Assembly (NCBI RefSeq): GCF_006912135.1
Contig: NZ_VIRS01000001.1
Coordinates: forward strand, 433,016 to 497,015
Length of the DNA: 64,000 bases
From: Cryptosporangium phraense
GTDB taxonomy: Bacteria > Actinomycetota > Actinomycetes > Mycobacteriales > Cryptosporangiaceae
Direction of reading: 5' to 3'
Positions 20,462 through 32,135 of the stretch are shown in pieces (the stretch's first letter is position 1; every line of letters begins with the position of its first letter). Both the position numbers and the translations under genes were made by a program. Under the pieces are notes generated by a model that saw only the letters and a program-made list of their open reading frames with translations, was not told the origin of the DNA and searched no databases.

Positions 20462-21289
20462 TCAGGGGCGGGTCGTGAGCCTCGTTCGGGTGTAGCCGGC
20501 CAGGGCCAGGGAGATCCAGGCCAACCCGTGCAGGCCGAGCAGCGTCACGTCGAGCAGTGAGCCGTCGTTGGCGGCCTTGACCGACGCGGTGAGGCGGGGC
20601 ACCAGCCAGCCGAGCGGGTCGACCGCGCCCGATCCGAGGGCCAGCACCAGCACCACACCGCCGACCAGCGTGAGCGTGGCCCGGCCGAGGTCGGGGCTGA
20701 CCGCGCGGGACGACCAGGCCCCGATGGCCAGGCCGGTCAGCGCGCTCAGCACGTGGATCCAGAGCCCGAACAGCAGCCCGGTGAGCGAGCCCGGGTTCTT
20801 GATCGCGCCGATGACCAGCGGGAAGACCAGCGCGACGGCGATCGTGAGGGCGGCCGGGGTGAGCGCGGCCAGGAGTCCGGCCAGCACCTCGCGGAACGGG
20901 CCGCCGACCGCGACGTTCGCCAGCAGTCGCTGGCCGTCGGGCTCGGCGTCGAGGACCAGTTTCACCTGCCAGGCCAGCACCGGCAGCAGGACCAGCGCGG
21001 ACGTTCCGTAGGCCTCGGTCGACGGGGCGGCTCCGCCGAGGTGCAGGATCGCCAGCAGCCCGAACAGCGCGATCCACGGCGCCAGCGCGCGCCGGGTCCG
21101 CGCGAACCCGTTCACCCGGCTCCACGCCAACCGCCCGACCCGCCGCCCCCCGGAAGCAACCCGAGCGCCCGCCTCCCCCGCCCCCGGCTCCCCCGCCCCC
21201 GGCTCGGCCGCGCCCGGCTCGGCCGCGCCCGGCTCGCGCGGGCCCGCCGCGGGGCGCGCGCCCGCCCCGCGCCCCGCCTCGGCGCTCAT
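20462..21289 (-). CDS. ABC transporter-associated membrane protein (permease) with Pro/Ala/Gly-rich N-terminus
   Basis: About 275 residues with six or so hydrophobic segments after residue 70 (for example WIALFGLLAILHLGG, LTIAVALVFPLVIGAI, LTLVGGVVLVLALGS). The first 45 residues are hydrophilic and consist of near-perfect five-residue repeats (GAAEP/GAGEP), encoded by a 15-base tandem DNA repeat with copies starting at 21183, 21198, 21213 and 21228. It overlaps the upstream ATPase gene as ATGA, so the two form an ABC exporter. The substrate is unknown. Confidence 0.7.
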   Translation of the reverse strand: MSAEAGRGAGARPAAGPREPGAAEPGAAEPGAGEPGAGEAGARVASGGRRVGRLAWSRVNGFARTRRALAPWIALFGLLAILHLGGAAPSTEAYGTSALVLLPVLAWQVKLVLDAEPDGQRLLANVAVGGPFREVLAGLLAALTPAALTIAVALVFPLVIGAIKNPGSLTGLLFGLWIHVLSALTGLAIGAWSSRAVSPDLGRATLTLVGGVVLVLALGSGAVDPLGWLVPRLTASVKAANDGSLLDVTLLGLHGLAWISLALAGYTRTRLTTRP

Positions 21290-22029
21290 CGCGACACCGC
21301 CTCCGCCGACCGCACCGATCGCACCACGTGTCCATCCGCTCGAAGCGCAGCCACCACCGCGGCCACCTCCCCCGCGTCCACCACGACCTCGATCACCCGC
21401 GCCTCGGCCGACGCGGCGACGGAGGTCAGCCGTCCCTCGGCGATGCGCCACTCGGCGTCCGGGCGCAGCCCGGCGAGCTCGCCGCGGTGGTCGGACACCA
21501 CGCACACCCCACCGGCCGAGATCACCTCCTGCACCAGCAACGGCAGCTCCGACCGGGTGGCCGCGTCCAACCCCTCCCACGGCTCGTCCAGCACCAGCAG
21601 CCCGGGCCGGACCAGCAGCGCCTGCACGAGCCCGACCTTCTGCGCGGTGCCCTTCGACAGCTCCGACAGCCGCGTGTCGAGGAACGGCGTCAGGAACAAC
21701 CGCTCGGCCCAGGCCGAGATCGCGGCCGCACCGACGACGAGCCCCCGCACCCGCCCGGCGGTGGTCAGGTACTGCCGGACGGTCCAGGCCTGCTCGGCCG
21801 GGAACCGCTCCGGAACCCACCCCACGACCGCGGGCCGCCCCACCACCGAACCCCGGCTCGCCGGGAGCACCCCGGCCAGCACGCGCAGCAGCGTCGTCTT
21901 CCCGGCGCCGTTCCGGCCGGTCACCGCGGTCACCGTGCCGCGCGGCAGCACGCCGTTGACCCCGGACAGCACCCACGGACCGCGCCGTCCGAATCGTACG
22001 GAGACGTTCTGCAGCGCCAGACCGGTCAC
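21286..22029 (-). CDS. ABC transporter ATP-binding protein
   Basis: About 247 residues with Walker A GRNGAGKTT near 38-46, a degenerate signature LSELSKGTAQKV, Walker B GLLVLDEPWEGLD, and the His switch in VVSDHRGEL. A C-terminal extension of about 50 residues (VIEVVVDAGEVAAVVAALRADGHVV) is ACT-like. It is coupled to the membrane protein by ATGA overlap. GTG at 22029 (VTGLALQNVSV) is the most natural start; an ATG at 22053 is also in frame. Confidence 0.82.
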   Translation of the reverse strand: MTGLALQNVSVRFGRRGPWVLSGVNGVLPRGTVTAVTGRNGAGKTTLLRVLAGVLPASRGSVVGRPAVVGWVPERFPAEQAWTVRQYLTTAGRVRGLVVGAAAISAWAERLFLTPFLDTRLSELSKGTAQKVGLVQALLVRPGLLVLDEPWEGLDAATRSELPLLVQEVISAGGVCVVSDHRGELAGLRPDAEWRIAEGRLTSVAASAEARVIEVVVDAGEVAAVVAALRADGHVVRSVRSAEAVSR

Positions 22030-22157
22030 GGTCAGCGATCGTACGCAACGCACGCCAGCCGCGTGGCCTACCGGGACGCCCGTGTCCGCAGTGAACCGCG
22101 TCGTCCCCCGGGGTTCACAACGAGCCGTTCGTCTGTGCCCCGGACCGGTCGCAGCTG

Positions 22158-22168
22158 GTAACAGTTAC
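22158..22168. promoter_or_regulatory. Short palindrome upstream of the SARP-type regulator
   Basis: GTAAC-A-GTTAC, an 11-base inverted repeat, lies 38 bases upstream of the regulator start in the 177-base gap to the divergent ABC genes. It could be an operator for either direction, but it is short enough to be chance. Confidence 0.3.
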
Positions 22169-22206
22169 GTGTCGGATCACCCGTCGGCGTCGGCTCGGGG
22201 GCACCG

Positions 22207-23949
22207 ATGCTCGTCCCGCAACTGTTGCGTCCGTTGCCGTCGGGGCCGCAGGCAGATGGACCTGGCGCAAGGGTGCTCGACGCCTCGTCTTATACGGTCA
22301 TCGCTGGCCCCAGCGGCTCTTATCTGGCCGAACGGCTCGCCTCGGCACTCGCCGCCAGAAATCGGTGGAACAGCTGCGTCTGGCTCCGGGGACCCCGCCC
22401 GTCCGCGGAGTCGCTCGCGGTCGCGCTGAGCGAGGCCTGCGCCACACGATGGGGCGACGGCGGCCCGCCGGCCGGGTCCGGCTCCCGGCGCCTGCTCGAG
22501 CGCGCGATGCTGCTCGCGCCGCCGGACGCCGTCGTCGTGCTGGAGACCACCGGCCGGGTCACGGCCGCGATCGGCCGGCTGATGACCGATCTGCGTCCGC
22601 TCGCGGTGGAGCGGGGGATCCACCTCGTCGTCGCGACCGAGGGACGGCAGCTCCCGCTCCTCCGGTACGGTCCGGACGCGCTGGTCCCGCCCGCGTCCCT
22701 CTGGCCGGTCGGCGAGCTGCCCACGCTCGGCGCCGGCCTCTCCCCCGGCGCGACCGAACGCATCCGCCGCCGTCCGGCGGTCGCCGCCGACCTGCTCGAG
22801 GCCGCGTCGATCTGGCCCGCCGACGTGATTGCGGACGCCCTCCGGGGCCGGCGGTGGCCACCCCGGACGCTCGACCACGTGACCGCGGCGCTGCTCGAGC
22901 TGTGCACGCCGGCCCAGCGCTCGGCCCTGGAGCTCTCGGTGCTGACCGGGTACTGGCATCCGCAGCTCGACAGCGGCGTCGTCAGCGCCACCGACCTGCG
23001 GCCCTGGCTCGTCCCGCTGGAACAGTCGTGGGGGTGGCTCCGTCCGATCTGGCGCGGTCCGCTGAGACGGGCCCTGGCGCAGCACGGACGGCACCGCGGC
23101 CCGGTGCACCGCTCCGCGCTTCCCGCGCGGGCCTCCCCGGTCCGGACGCCTGCGCCCCCGGCCGACGCCCCGCCACGTCCGGCCCGACCCCCTGGCCAGG
23201 TCGTTCAGGCCCGCCTGTTCGGCGGCTTCGAACTGCGGGTCGACGGGGTCGTCGTGGACTTCGCCGGGCGACGGGGCGTCAGCGTGCTGCGGTTCCTGCT
23301 CGCCCGCCCCCAGCACAGTTGCCCGCGCGATCAGCTGCTCGAAGAGTTCTGGCCCGACGTCGACCAACAGACCTCGCGCAACCGGCTCCAGGTGGCGATC
23401 AGCGGCCTGCGCACCGCCCTCCGGGGCACCGCCGACGGACCGGTGCTGGAGTTCGCGGCGGGGATGTACCGGATCGCGCCGTCGATACGCCTCAGCACGG
23501 ACGTGGACGAGTTCGAGGCCGCGCTCGGCGCTGCTCACCGGGCCGAGCAGCGGGGACAGGCCCAGACCGCGCTCGCCGCCTACCACGAAGCGATCGATCT
23601 CTACCGAGGGGACTTCGCCGCCGACGTGCCGTACGAGTCCTGGACGCTGCTGCCGCGGGAGAGCCTGCGACTGCGTTACCTCGACGCCCTCGACCGGACC
23701 AGCGACCTGGCGCTGCGGGCCGGCCGGGTCGACGACTGCATCGTGCTCGCCCACCGGGTGCTGGACGTCGACCCCTGCCGGGAGGAGACCCACCGCCTGC
23801 TGATGCGGTGTTACGCCCGGCAGGGACGCACGCACCAGGCCCTGCGCCAGTACGAGCTGTGCCGCCGGCTGCTCGCCGCGACGCTGTCGGTGCCGCCGAT
23901 GCCGGAGACCACCGCGCTCTACGACTCGATCCGCTCGGGTCCGCGCTGA
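22207..23949 (+). CDS. SARP-type (BTAD-domain) transcriptional regulator with N-terminal ATPase-like region
   Basis: 580 residues in three parts. The N-terminal 290 residues look like a degenerate STAND/MalT-type NTPase (VVVLETTGRVTAAIGRL, HLVVATEG) without a good Walker A. A Pro-rich linker spans about 300-333. From about 335 an OmpR-type winged helix (ARLFGGFELRVDG) is followed by a bacterial transcriptional activation domain (VDEFEAALGAAHRAEQRG, ETHRLLMRCYARQGRTHQALRQYE). Having the DNA-binding module C-terminal is the reverse of classic SARPs. Its 3' end overlaps a convergent uncharacterised gene by 31 bases. Confidence 0.8.
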   Translation: MLVPQLLRPLPSGPQADGPGARVLDASSYTVIAGPSGSYLAERLASALAARNRWNSCVWLRGPRPSAESLAVALSEACATRWGDGGPPAGSGSRRLLERAMLLAPPDAVVVLETTGRVTAAIGRLMTDLRPLAVERGIHLVVATEGRQLPLLRYGPDALVPPASLWPVGELPTLGAGLSPGATERIRRRPAVAADLLEAASIWPADVIADALRGRRWPPRTLDHVTAALLELCTPAQRSALELSVLTGYWHPQLDSGVVSATDLRPWLVPLEQSWGWLRPIWRGPLRRALAQHGRHRGPVHRSALPARASPVRTPAPPADAPPRPARPPGQVVQARLFGGFELRVDGVVVDFAGRRGVSVLRFLLARPQHSCPRDQLLEEFWPDVDQQTSRNRLQVAISGLRTALRGTADGPVLEFAAGMYRIAPSIRLSTDVDEFEAALGAAHRAEQRGQAQTALAAYHEAIDLYRGDFAADVPYESWTLLPRESLRLRYLDALDRTSDLALRAGRVDDCIVLAHRVLDVDPCREETHRLLMRCYARQGRTHQALRQYELCRRLLAATLSVPPMPETTALYDSIRSGPR

Positions 23950-24851
23950 TCCTGGGCTCGGTACGCGGGGAGCGGGCCGTCCAGCGCGGTGAGTCGCAGG
24001 CGGACCGCGCACAACCCGGACGGCACCACGACGTCCGGGAAGCGGAGCCGCAGCGCGGCCGGGGCGGGTCCGTGGCCGGTCACGACGGCCAGCGGAGCCC
24101 ACGACGTGTCGGGCTCGCCGAAGCGGCGGCCGAGGAGCTCGGCGCAGTAGCCGAGATCCGGGCCCGGACCGGCCGCGAGCAACGTGACCTCGATCGACTG
24201 CGGCGCGCCGCCGACCACCCGGCCGACGTCGTACACCGCCTGCCGGAGCTCACCCCGGCACGGCGCCTCCCACGGCACCGCCGGCCAAGCCCCCGCCGGC
24301 GGGAAATCCCCGCCCGCCTCCGGCGGCGACGCGACCGGCAACGCGACCGGCAACGCGACCGGCGACGCGACCGGCGACGCGGCGGGCAGCGCGGCCGGGC
24401 TGGGGGCCGCAGGCACCCGGCCCGGCTCCACGCCGGCCCGCTCCTCGACGAACCGCGACACGGCCTCGCCCGACCACCCCACCAGCGCCAGCTCCTGGCC
24501 GGTGCGGACGTGGGTCAGCGTGCCGCGCGTCGGCCGGCCGGTGTCGGTCAGCGTCAGCCGGAGCACGAACGCCTCCTGCCGCTGGCCACCCGGCCCGGCC
24601 ACCGGATGCTGAGCTCCCGAACACTGGGCCCCCGGATGAGCCGTCAGCTGTTCGGCCAGTTCGCCCAGCCGATCGCCGGGCTCCGATCGAACGCCGGAAC
24701 CCCGCCGCTCACCACGCAACGCGTCCACGATCTCGGCGAGCGCGCCCCAGGTGAGGACGCCGGCCCGGTGCAGACGCACCTCGGACGCCGCACCGATGCC
24801 CTCCAGATCCCGGAAGCCGGCCCCGTCGGCGAAGTCCCGGCGCTCGGTCAC
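23919..24851 (-). CDS. Uncharacterised protein with N-terminal helix-hairpin-helix-like segment and 4-residue repeats
   Basis: 310 residues, no family recognised. Residues 16-40 (LEGIGAASEVRLHRAGVLTWGALAE) resemble a helix-hairpin-helix. In the middle are perfect four-residue repeats (VASP, VALP, VALP, VASP) encoded by a 12-base tandem repeat at 24331-24390. The C-terminal third is beta-rich (ALRLRFPDVVVPSGLCAVRLRLTAL) and resembles the preceding gene's product in style. The GTG start overlaps the upstream stop (TAGTG), so the two genes are coupled. Confidence 0.6.
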   Translation of the reverse strand: MTERRDFADGAGFRDLEGIGAASEVRLHRAGVLTWGALAEIVDALRGERRGSGVRSEPGDRLGELAEQLTAHPGAQCSGAQHPVAGPGGQRQEAFVLRLTLTDTGRPTRGTLTHVRTGQELALVGWSGEAVSRFVEERAGVEPGRVPAAPSPAALPAASPVASPVALPVALPVASPPEAGGDFPPAGAWPAVPWEAPCRGELRQAVYDVGRVVGGAPQSIEVTLLAAGPGPDLGYCAELLGRRFGEPDTSWAPLAVVTGHGPAPAALRLRFPDVVVPSGLCAVRLRLTALDGPLPAYRAQDQRGPERIES

Positions 24852-25324
24852 TACGGCCTCTTGGCCTCGATGATCGGTCCCTCCTGGACGCCGACCAGAT
24901 CGGGCTGGGTCGGGTTCGGAAGCACGACGGTCACCGCGAGCTTGTAGATGCCGCTTCGCTTCAGGACCGGGTCGCGCTCCGGCAGCGTGCCCGGCGAGAT
25001 CGTCAGGACCTTCGAGTACTTCCGGCCGTTCGGGACGACGGCGAACACCGTGACGTCCTGCGTCTCCGCGGCCAGCAGGACCTCGGGGCCCGGGCCGTAC
25101 TGCTCGGCGAACGCCGACACCTCCCAGTCGGTGCCGGCCGGAAGGTTCGCGGGAGTCACCAACGCGCCGGTGACCGTCCAGCTGACCGTGATCGTGAAGG
25201 GCTGGGTCGGGTCGATGATCCCGGTGGCCGGGCCGAACCCAGGCGCTGTCACGTCGACGTCACCCATCTCACCTTCGAGTGCGCCCGTGAAGTTCGGGCT
25301 GAAGTGCTTGAAAACCGTGGCCAT
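24851..25324 (-). CDS. Uncharacterised beta-rich protein
   Basis: 157 residues with no signal peptide, no Cys and no membrane segment. Alternating hydrophobic stretches (FTITVSWTVTGALV, YKLAVTVVLPNPT) suggest an immunoglobulin-like beta sandwich. It ends exactly where the helix-hairpin-helix-like gene starts and runs towards the SARP-type gene, so the three may form one module. No function can be proposed from the sequence. Confidence 0.6.
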   Translation of the reverse strand: MATVFKHFSPNFTGALEGEMGDVDVTAPGFGPATGIIDPTQPFTITVSWTVTGALVTPANLPAGTDWEVSAFAEQYGPGPEVLLAAETQDVTVFAVVPNGRKYSKVLTISPGTLPERDPVLKRSGIYKLAVTVVLPNPTQPDLVGVQEGPIIEAKRP

Positions 25325-25458
25325 GAGAGACCTTCCGCCGGGCGCCGACCGCGGTTCGGCGGCGCACGGCGGGGAGGCTACGAATCGGCCCTGAGCGGCC
25401 GGTGAGCTCAGCCCACCACGCGGTTCTCAGCCTTCACGCGGTCCCGGCTCAGCGTTCG

Positions 25459-25647
25459 CTAAGCGGAGAAGCGCACCTGCGCGGCCACCTCTCCGCCGGA
25501 GTGGAGCGCGGAGAAGTCGCCCTGCTCCAGCACGGTCAGCCCGGTCCGGCGGCTCACGACGAACCGCCGGCCGCAGTCCGGATCGGAACAGACGAACAGC
25601 ACCTCACCGGACGCGCGAGCCTCGATCGTCAGCTGGTGCTCGTTCAT
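25459..25647 (-). CDS. Small uncharacterised protein with a CxxxxC motif
   Basis: 62 residues: LFVCSDPDCGRRFVV carries two Cys in a zinc-ribbon-like half site, followed by TVLEQGDFSALHSGG. Short actinobacterial proteins of this shape are common and uncharacterised. The ATG at 25647 has GGAGG five bases upstream. It lies 57 bases after hsaB in the same direction, so it may receive read-through from hsaADCB, but its own ribosome site and the flanking genes fit the SARP-adjacent cluster as well. Confidence 0.6.
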   Translation of the reverse strand: MNEHQLTIEARASGEVLFVCSDPDCGRRFVVSRRTGLTVLEQGDFSALHSGGEVAAQVRFSA

Positions 25648-25704
25648 CGCCGCCTCCGGGCGTCTGGATGGGCATCGGGTGCCCGTTCCGGCGATGATCA
25701 CACC

Positions 25705-29144
<3,440 letters not shown>

Positions 29145-29178
29145 CGCTGCGATCTCCGTCCATCGGGTGCGGGTAGTC

Positions 29179-29192
29179 TAGAACACGTTCTA
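29179..29192. promoter_or_regulatory. KstR operator 1 of the hsaA/kshA intergenic region
   Basis: TAGAACACGTTCTA is a perfect 14-base palindrome fitting TNNAACNNGTTNNA. It lies 34 bases upstream of the hsaA start. Confidence 0.9.
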
Positions 29193-29195
29193 GTC

Positions 29196-29209
29196 TATAA
29201 CCTGTTCTA
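29196..29209. promoter_or_regulatory. KstR operator 2 of the hsaA/kshA intergenic region
   Basis: TATAACCTGTTCTA fits TNNAACNNGTTNNA and lies 31 bases upstream of the kshA start. Its centre is 17 bases from the first box, so the two dimers would sit side by side, one serving each gene. Confidence 0.88.
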
Positions 29210-29240
29210 TCTGACAGCCCGACGGATCGGGAGGATCGGC

Positions 29241-30383
29241 ATGACGCTGACGAGCTCCGACGGAGACGTCCGGACGATCGACACCGGGGCGCCCCCGGCG
29301 CGGTACGCGCGGGGCTGGCACTGCCTGGGGTTGGCCGAGACGTTCCGGGACGGTGCACCGCACGCGGTGCAGGTGTTCGGCACCAAGCTCGTGGTCTTCG
29401 CCGACAGCGCCGGGGCGCTCCACGTCCTCGACGGCTACTGCCGGCACATGGGCGGCGATCTGACCCAGGGGACGATCAAGGGCGACGAGGTCGCCTGCCC
29501 GTTCCACGACTGGCGCTGGGGCGGCAACGGCCGGTGTGTCAGCATCCCCTACGCCCGGCGGGTTCCGCCCCGGGCTCGCACGCGCACCTGGCTGACGCTC
29601 GAGCGCAACGAGCAGTTGTTCGTCTACAACGACCCGGAGGGCAATCCCCCGCCGCCGGGGGTGGAGATCCCCTCGATCCTCTCTCCTTCGGAGCGGGATC
29701 AGTGGAGTGCCTGGACCTGGGATTCGATCCTGGTCGAGGGGGCCAACTGCCGGGAGATCATCGACAACGTCGTCGACATGGCGCACTTCTTCTACATCCA
29801 CCACGCGTTCCCGGTGTTCTTCAAGAACGTGTTCGAGGGCCACGTCGCCTCGCAGTACCTGCACTCGCGGGCCCGGGCCGACACCGGCCTCGGCGCCGGC
29901 AGCGACCCCGGCGACCTGCTGAAGTCCGAGGCGTCGTACTACGGACCGTCGTACATGATCGACTACCTGACGAACGAGATGGCCAACGGCTTCTCGCTCG
30001 ACACGATCCTGATCAACTGCCACTACCCGGTGACGCCGACGTCGTTCCGGCTGCAGTGGGGCCTGATGGTCAAGAACATCCCGGGCGTCGACGAGGTGAC
30101 GTCGAACAAGATCGCCCGCAAGCTGACGAAGAGCTACGGGGTCGGGTTCCTGCAGGACGTCGAGATCTGGCGCAACAAGACGCCGATGGACAACCCGCTG
30201 CTGTGCGAGGAGGACGGGCCGGTCTACCAGCTCCGTCGCTGGTACGAGCAGTTCTACGTGGACGCGGCCGACGTGACCGGCGACATGGTGGCGCGGTTCG
30301 AGTTCGAGGTCGACACGACCCGGGCGGTCGAGACGTGGGAGGCGGAAGTCGCCGAGAACCTGGCTCGAACGGGCGACTCGTGA
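29241..30383 (+). CDS. kshA: 3-ketosteroid 9-alpha-hydroxylase oxygenase subunit KshA
   Basis: 380 residues. The N-terminal Rieske [2Fe-2S] ligands are Cys67, His69 (CRHMGG), Cys86 and His89 (CPFHDW). The mononuclear iron region NVVDMAHFFYIHHAFP holds Asn176, His182 and His187, the KshA arrangement. It 9-alpha-hydroxylates 3-ketosteroids so that ring B opens after KstD action. The ATG has GGGAGG upstream; a longer frame to 28713 runs through hsaA and is rejected. It is co-transcribed with kshB. Confidence 0.95.
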   Translation: MTLTSSDGDVRTIDTGAPPARYARGWHCLGLAETFRDGAPHAVQVFGTKLVVFADSAGALHVLDGYCRHMGGDLTQGTIKGDEVACPFHDWRWGGNGRCVSIPYARRVPPRARTRTWLTLERNEQLFVYNDPEGNPPPPGVEIPSILSPSERDQWSAWTWDSILVEGANCREIIDNVVDMAHFFYIHHAFPVFFKNVFEGHVASQYLHSRARADTGLGAGSDPGDLLKSEASYYGPSYMIDYLTNEMANGFSLDTILINCHYPVTPTSFRLQWGLMVKNIPGVDEVTSNKIARKLTKSYGVGFLQDVEIWRNKTPMDNPLLCEEDGPVYQLRRWYEQFYVDAADVTGDMVARFEFEVDTTRAVETWEAEVAENLARTGDS

Positions 30384-30625
30384 CCCGGGCTCTCGACCCG
30401 GTCCGGGACGAGCAGCTGCACGGCGGGTTCCGGCCGGTCAGGTGCGGGGCGTGCACGACGACCGTGCTGGTGCGGCGGTCGTCGCCCCAGCAGACGTCGA
30501 TCCAGTGGCCGGCGTCGGCGGCCTGCCCCGCGCTGCTCGACCGGGACGCATCGGGGACGCCGGTGGTGCACTGCGCGTCGGTGATGGCGGCGATCGGTGC
30601 CGCGGCTCGACGGGGCGATGTGTGA
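30380..30625 (+). CDS. Small Cys-containing protein between kshA and kshB
   Basis: 81 residues. It starts at a GTG overlapping the kshA stop (GTGA) and ends overlapping the kshB start (GTGA), so it is translationally coupled on both sides. It carries RCGACTTTV near residue 21, then single Cys residues in AACPAL and VHCASV, enough for a metal or iron-sulfur site. Small proteins of this type occur beside kshA in other actinobacteria as far as I recall, but the function is unknown. A role in electron transfer or cluster loading for KshA/KshB is an inference from position. Confidence 0.6.
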   Translation: MTRALDPVRDEQLHGGFRPVRCGACTTTVLVRRSSPQQTSIQWPASAACPALLDRDASGTPVVHCASVMAAIGAAARRGDV

Positions 30626-31638
30626 CGTCGTACTCGCTGCGGGTCGCGTCGGTGGTGGCCGAGACGGCGGACGCCCGGTCGTTCGTCCTGGACGTGCCGC
30701 CGGAGCTGGCCGACGTGTTCGCGCACGAGCCGGGGCAGTTCCTGACCGTACGGGCCGCGTCGGTGGCGCGGTGCTATTCGCTGTGCAACGCGCCCGGCTC
30801 GCCGCTGACGATCACGGTCAAGCGGACCGTGGACGGGTTCGGGTCGGCCTGGATGTGCTCGTCGGTCGCCGAGGGCGACGTGCTGGAGGTGCTGCCGCCG
30901 GCCGGGCGGTTCACCCCGCGGTCGCTGGATGGATCGTTTCTGCTGGTCGCGGCCGGGAGCGGCATCACGCCGGTGCTGGGGATCCTGCGGACCGTGCTGG
31001 CGTCCGGATCCGGGACCGTGACGCTGTTCTACGCGAACCGGGACGAGCAGTCGGTGATCTTCGCCGGGGTGCTGCGAGAGCTGGCGGCCTCGTATCCCTC
31101 GCGGCTCCGGGTCGTGCACTGGCTGGAGTCGGTGAGCGGGTTGCCGTCGGCGGCCGCGTTGGAGGGGCTCCTGTCTCCGTTCGCGTCCGGGGCCGAGGTG
31201 TTCCTGTGCGGGCCGACGCCGTTCATGGAGGCGGTGGAGACGGCGCTGCGGTCGACGGACGTCGCCCGGGTGCACGTCGAGAAGTTCCAGTCGTTGGCCG
31301 AGGACCCGTTCGTGGCGTCGGCCGAGTCGTCGGTCGCGTCGTCGGTCGCGTCGTCGTCCGAGGAGGGTTTTGCGCTGGACGTCGAGATCGACGGGGCGGC
31401 CCACTCGCTGACCTGGCCGGCGGAACGCCGGATGCTCGACGTGCTGGTCGAGCACGGCCTGTCGGCGCCGTCGTCGTGCCGGGAGGGCCGGTGCGGGGCG
31501 TGCACGTGCCTGCTGCTGGACGGTGAGGTGGAGATGGTGAACAACGAGGTGCTGGATTCGGTGGACCTCGCCGACGGCTACGTCCTGGCCTGCCAGTCGC
31601 TGCCCAAGGTGGGCCCGTTCCGGGTGTCGTACGAGTGA
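30622..31638 (+). CDS. kshB: 3-ketosteroid 9-alpha-hydroxylase reductase subunit KshB
   Basis: 338 residues. An FAD-binding ferredoxin-reductase domain (RCYSLCNAPG near 51-60) and an NAD domain (AAGSGITPVLG near 112-122) are followed by a Ser-rich linker (ESSVASSVASSSEE) and a C-terminal plant-type [2Fe-2S] ferredoxin with CREGRCGACTC and a later Cys in LACQS. It passes electrons from NADH to KshA. The GTG start overlaps the preceding gene's stop. Confidence 0.92.
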   Translation: MTSYSLRVASVVAETADARSFVLDVPPELADVFAHEPGQFLTVRAASVARCYSLCNAPGSPLTITVKRTVDGFGSAWMCSSVAEGDVLEVLPPAGRFTPRSLDGSFLLVAAGSGITPVLGILRTVLASGSGTVTLFYANRDEQSVIFAGVLRELAASYPSRLRVVHWLESVSGLPSAAALEGLLSPFASGAEVFLCGPTPFMEAVETALRSTDVARVHVEKFQSLAEDPFVASAESSVASSVASSSEEGFALDVEIDGAAHSLTWPAERRMLDVLVEHGLSAPSSCREGRCGACTCLLLDGEVEMVNNEVLDSVDLADGYVLACQSLPKVGPFRVSYE

Positions 31639-32135
31639 TGGACGCGCGCCCGGCCCAGCTGGACTCACCCGTCCTGCCGCGGCTCTTCAAGTACACCGGG
31701 AAGGCCTGGGTGGCCGTGTACCGGCTGACCAGGGGTCGCATCGGCGGCAAGTGGCGGATCGGCGCGGGGTGGCGCAAGCCGGTGCCGGTCCTGCTGCTCG
31801 ATCACCGCGGCCGGAAGTCCGGCCGGCAGTACACGGTTCCGGTGCTGTACGTGGAGCACGGGTCGTCGCTGGTCGTGGTCGCGTCGCAGGGCGGGCGAGC
31901 CGAGCATCCGCAGTGGTACCGGAACCTGGTGGCGTCCCCGGAGACGTCGGTGCAGGTGCGGGGCTCGCGTCGGGCGGTGCGGGCGGCGGTGGCCACGGGC
32001 GCGGAGCGGGCCGAGCTCTGGGAGCTGGCCGTGTCGGTCTACGCCGACTTCGCTACGTACCAGAGCTGGACCGACCGGGAGATCCCGGTGATAGTGCTGT
32101 CTCCGCTGGATCGAAGCTCCCGCACTCGGCCGTGA
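31638..32135 (+). CDS. Deazaflavin (F420)-dependent nitroreductase family protein, Ddn-like
   Basis: 165 residues of the Ddn/split-barrel family: RKPVPVLLLDHRGRKSGRQYTVPVLY near 46-71 and the F420-contacting block SQGGRAEHPQWYRNL near 83-97. Members use F420H2 to reduce quinones, nitro compounds or enones. Its ATG overlaps the kshB stop (TGATG), tying it to the steroid operon. Its last 83 bases overlap the convergent LysR gene, an unusually long overlap. Confidence 0.82.
   Translation: MDARPAQLDSPVLPRLFKYTGKAWVAVYRLTRGRIGGKWRIGAGWRKPVPVLLLDHRGRKSGRQYTVPVLYVEHGSSLVVVASQGGRAEHPQWYRNLVASPETSVQVRGSRRAVRAAVATGAERAELWELAVSVYADFATYQSWTDREIPVIVLSPLDRSSRTRP

Noticed and set aside
22365..24947. 860-codon plus-strand frame overlapping the SARP-type regulator
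   Set aside because: Arg/Pro/Ala-rich throughout; the regulator frame has recognisable BTAD and winged-helix blocks and covers most of it.
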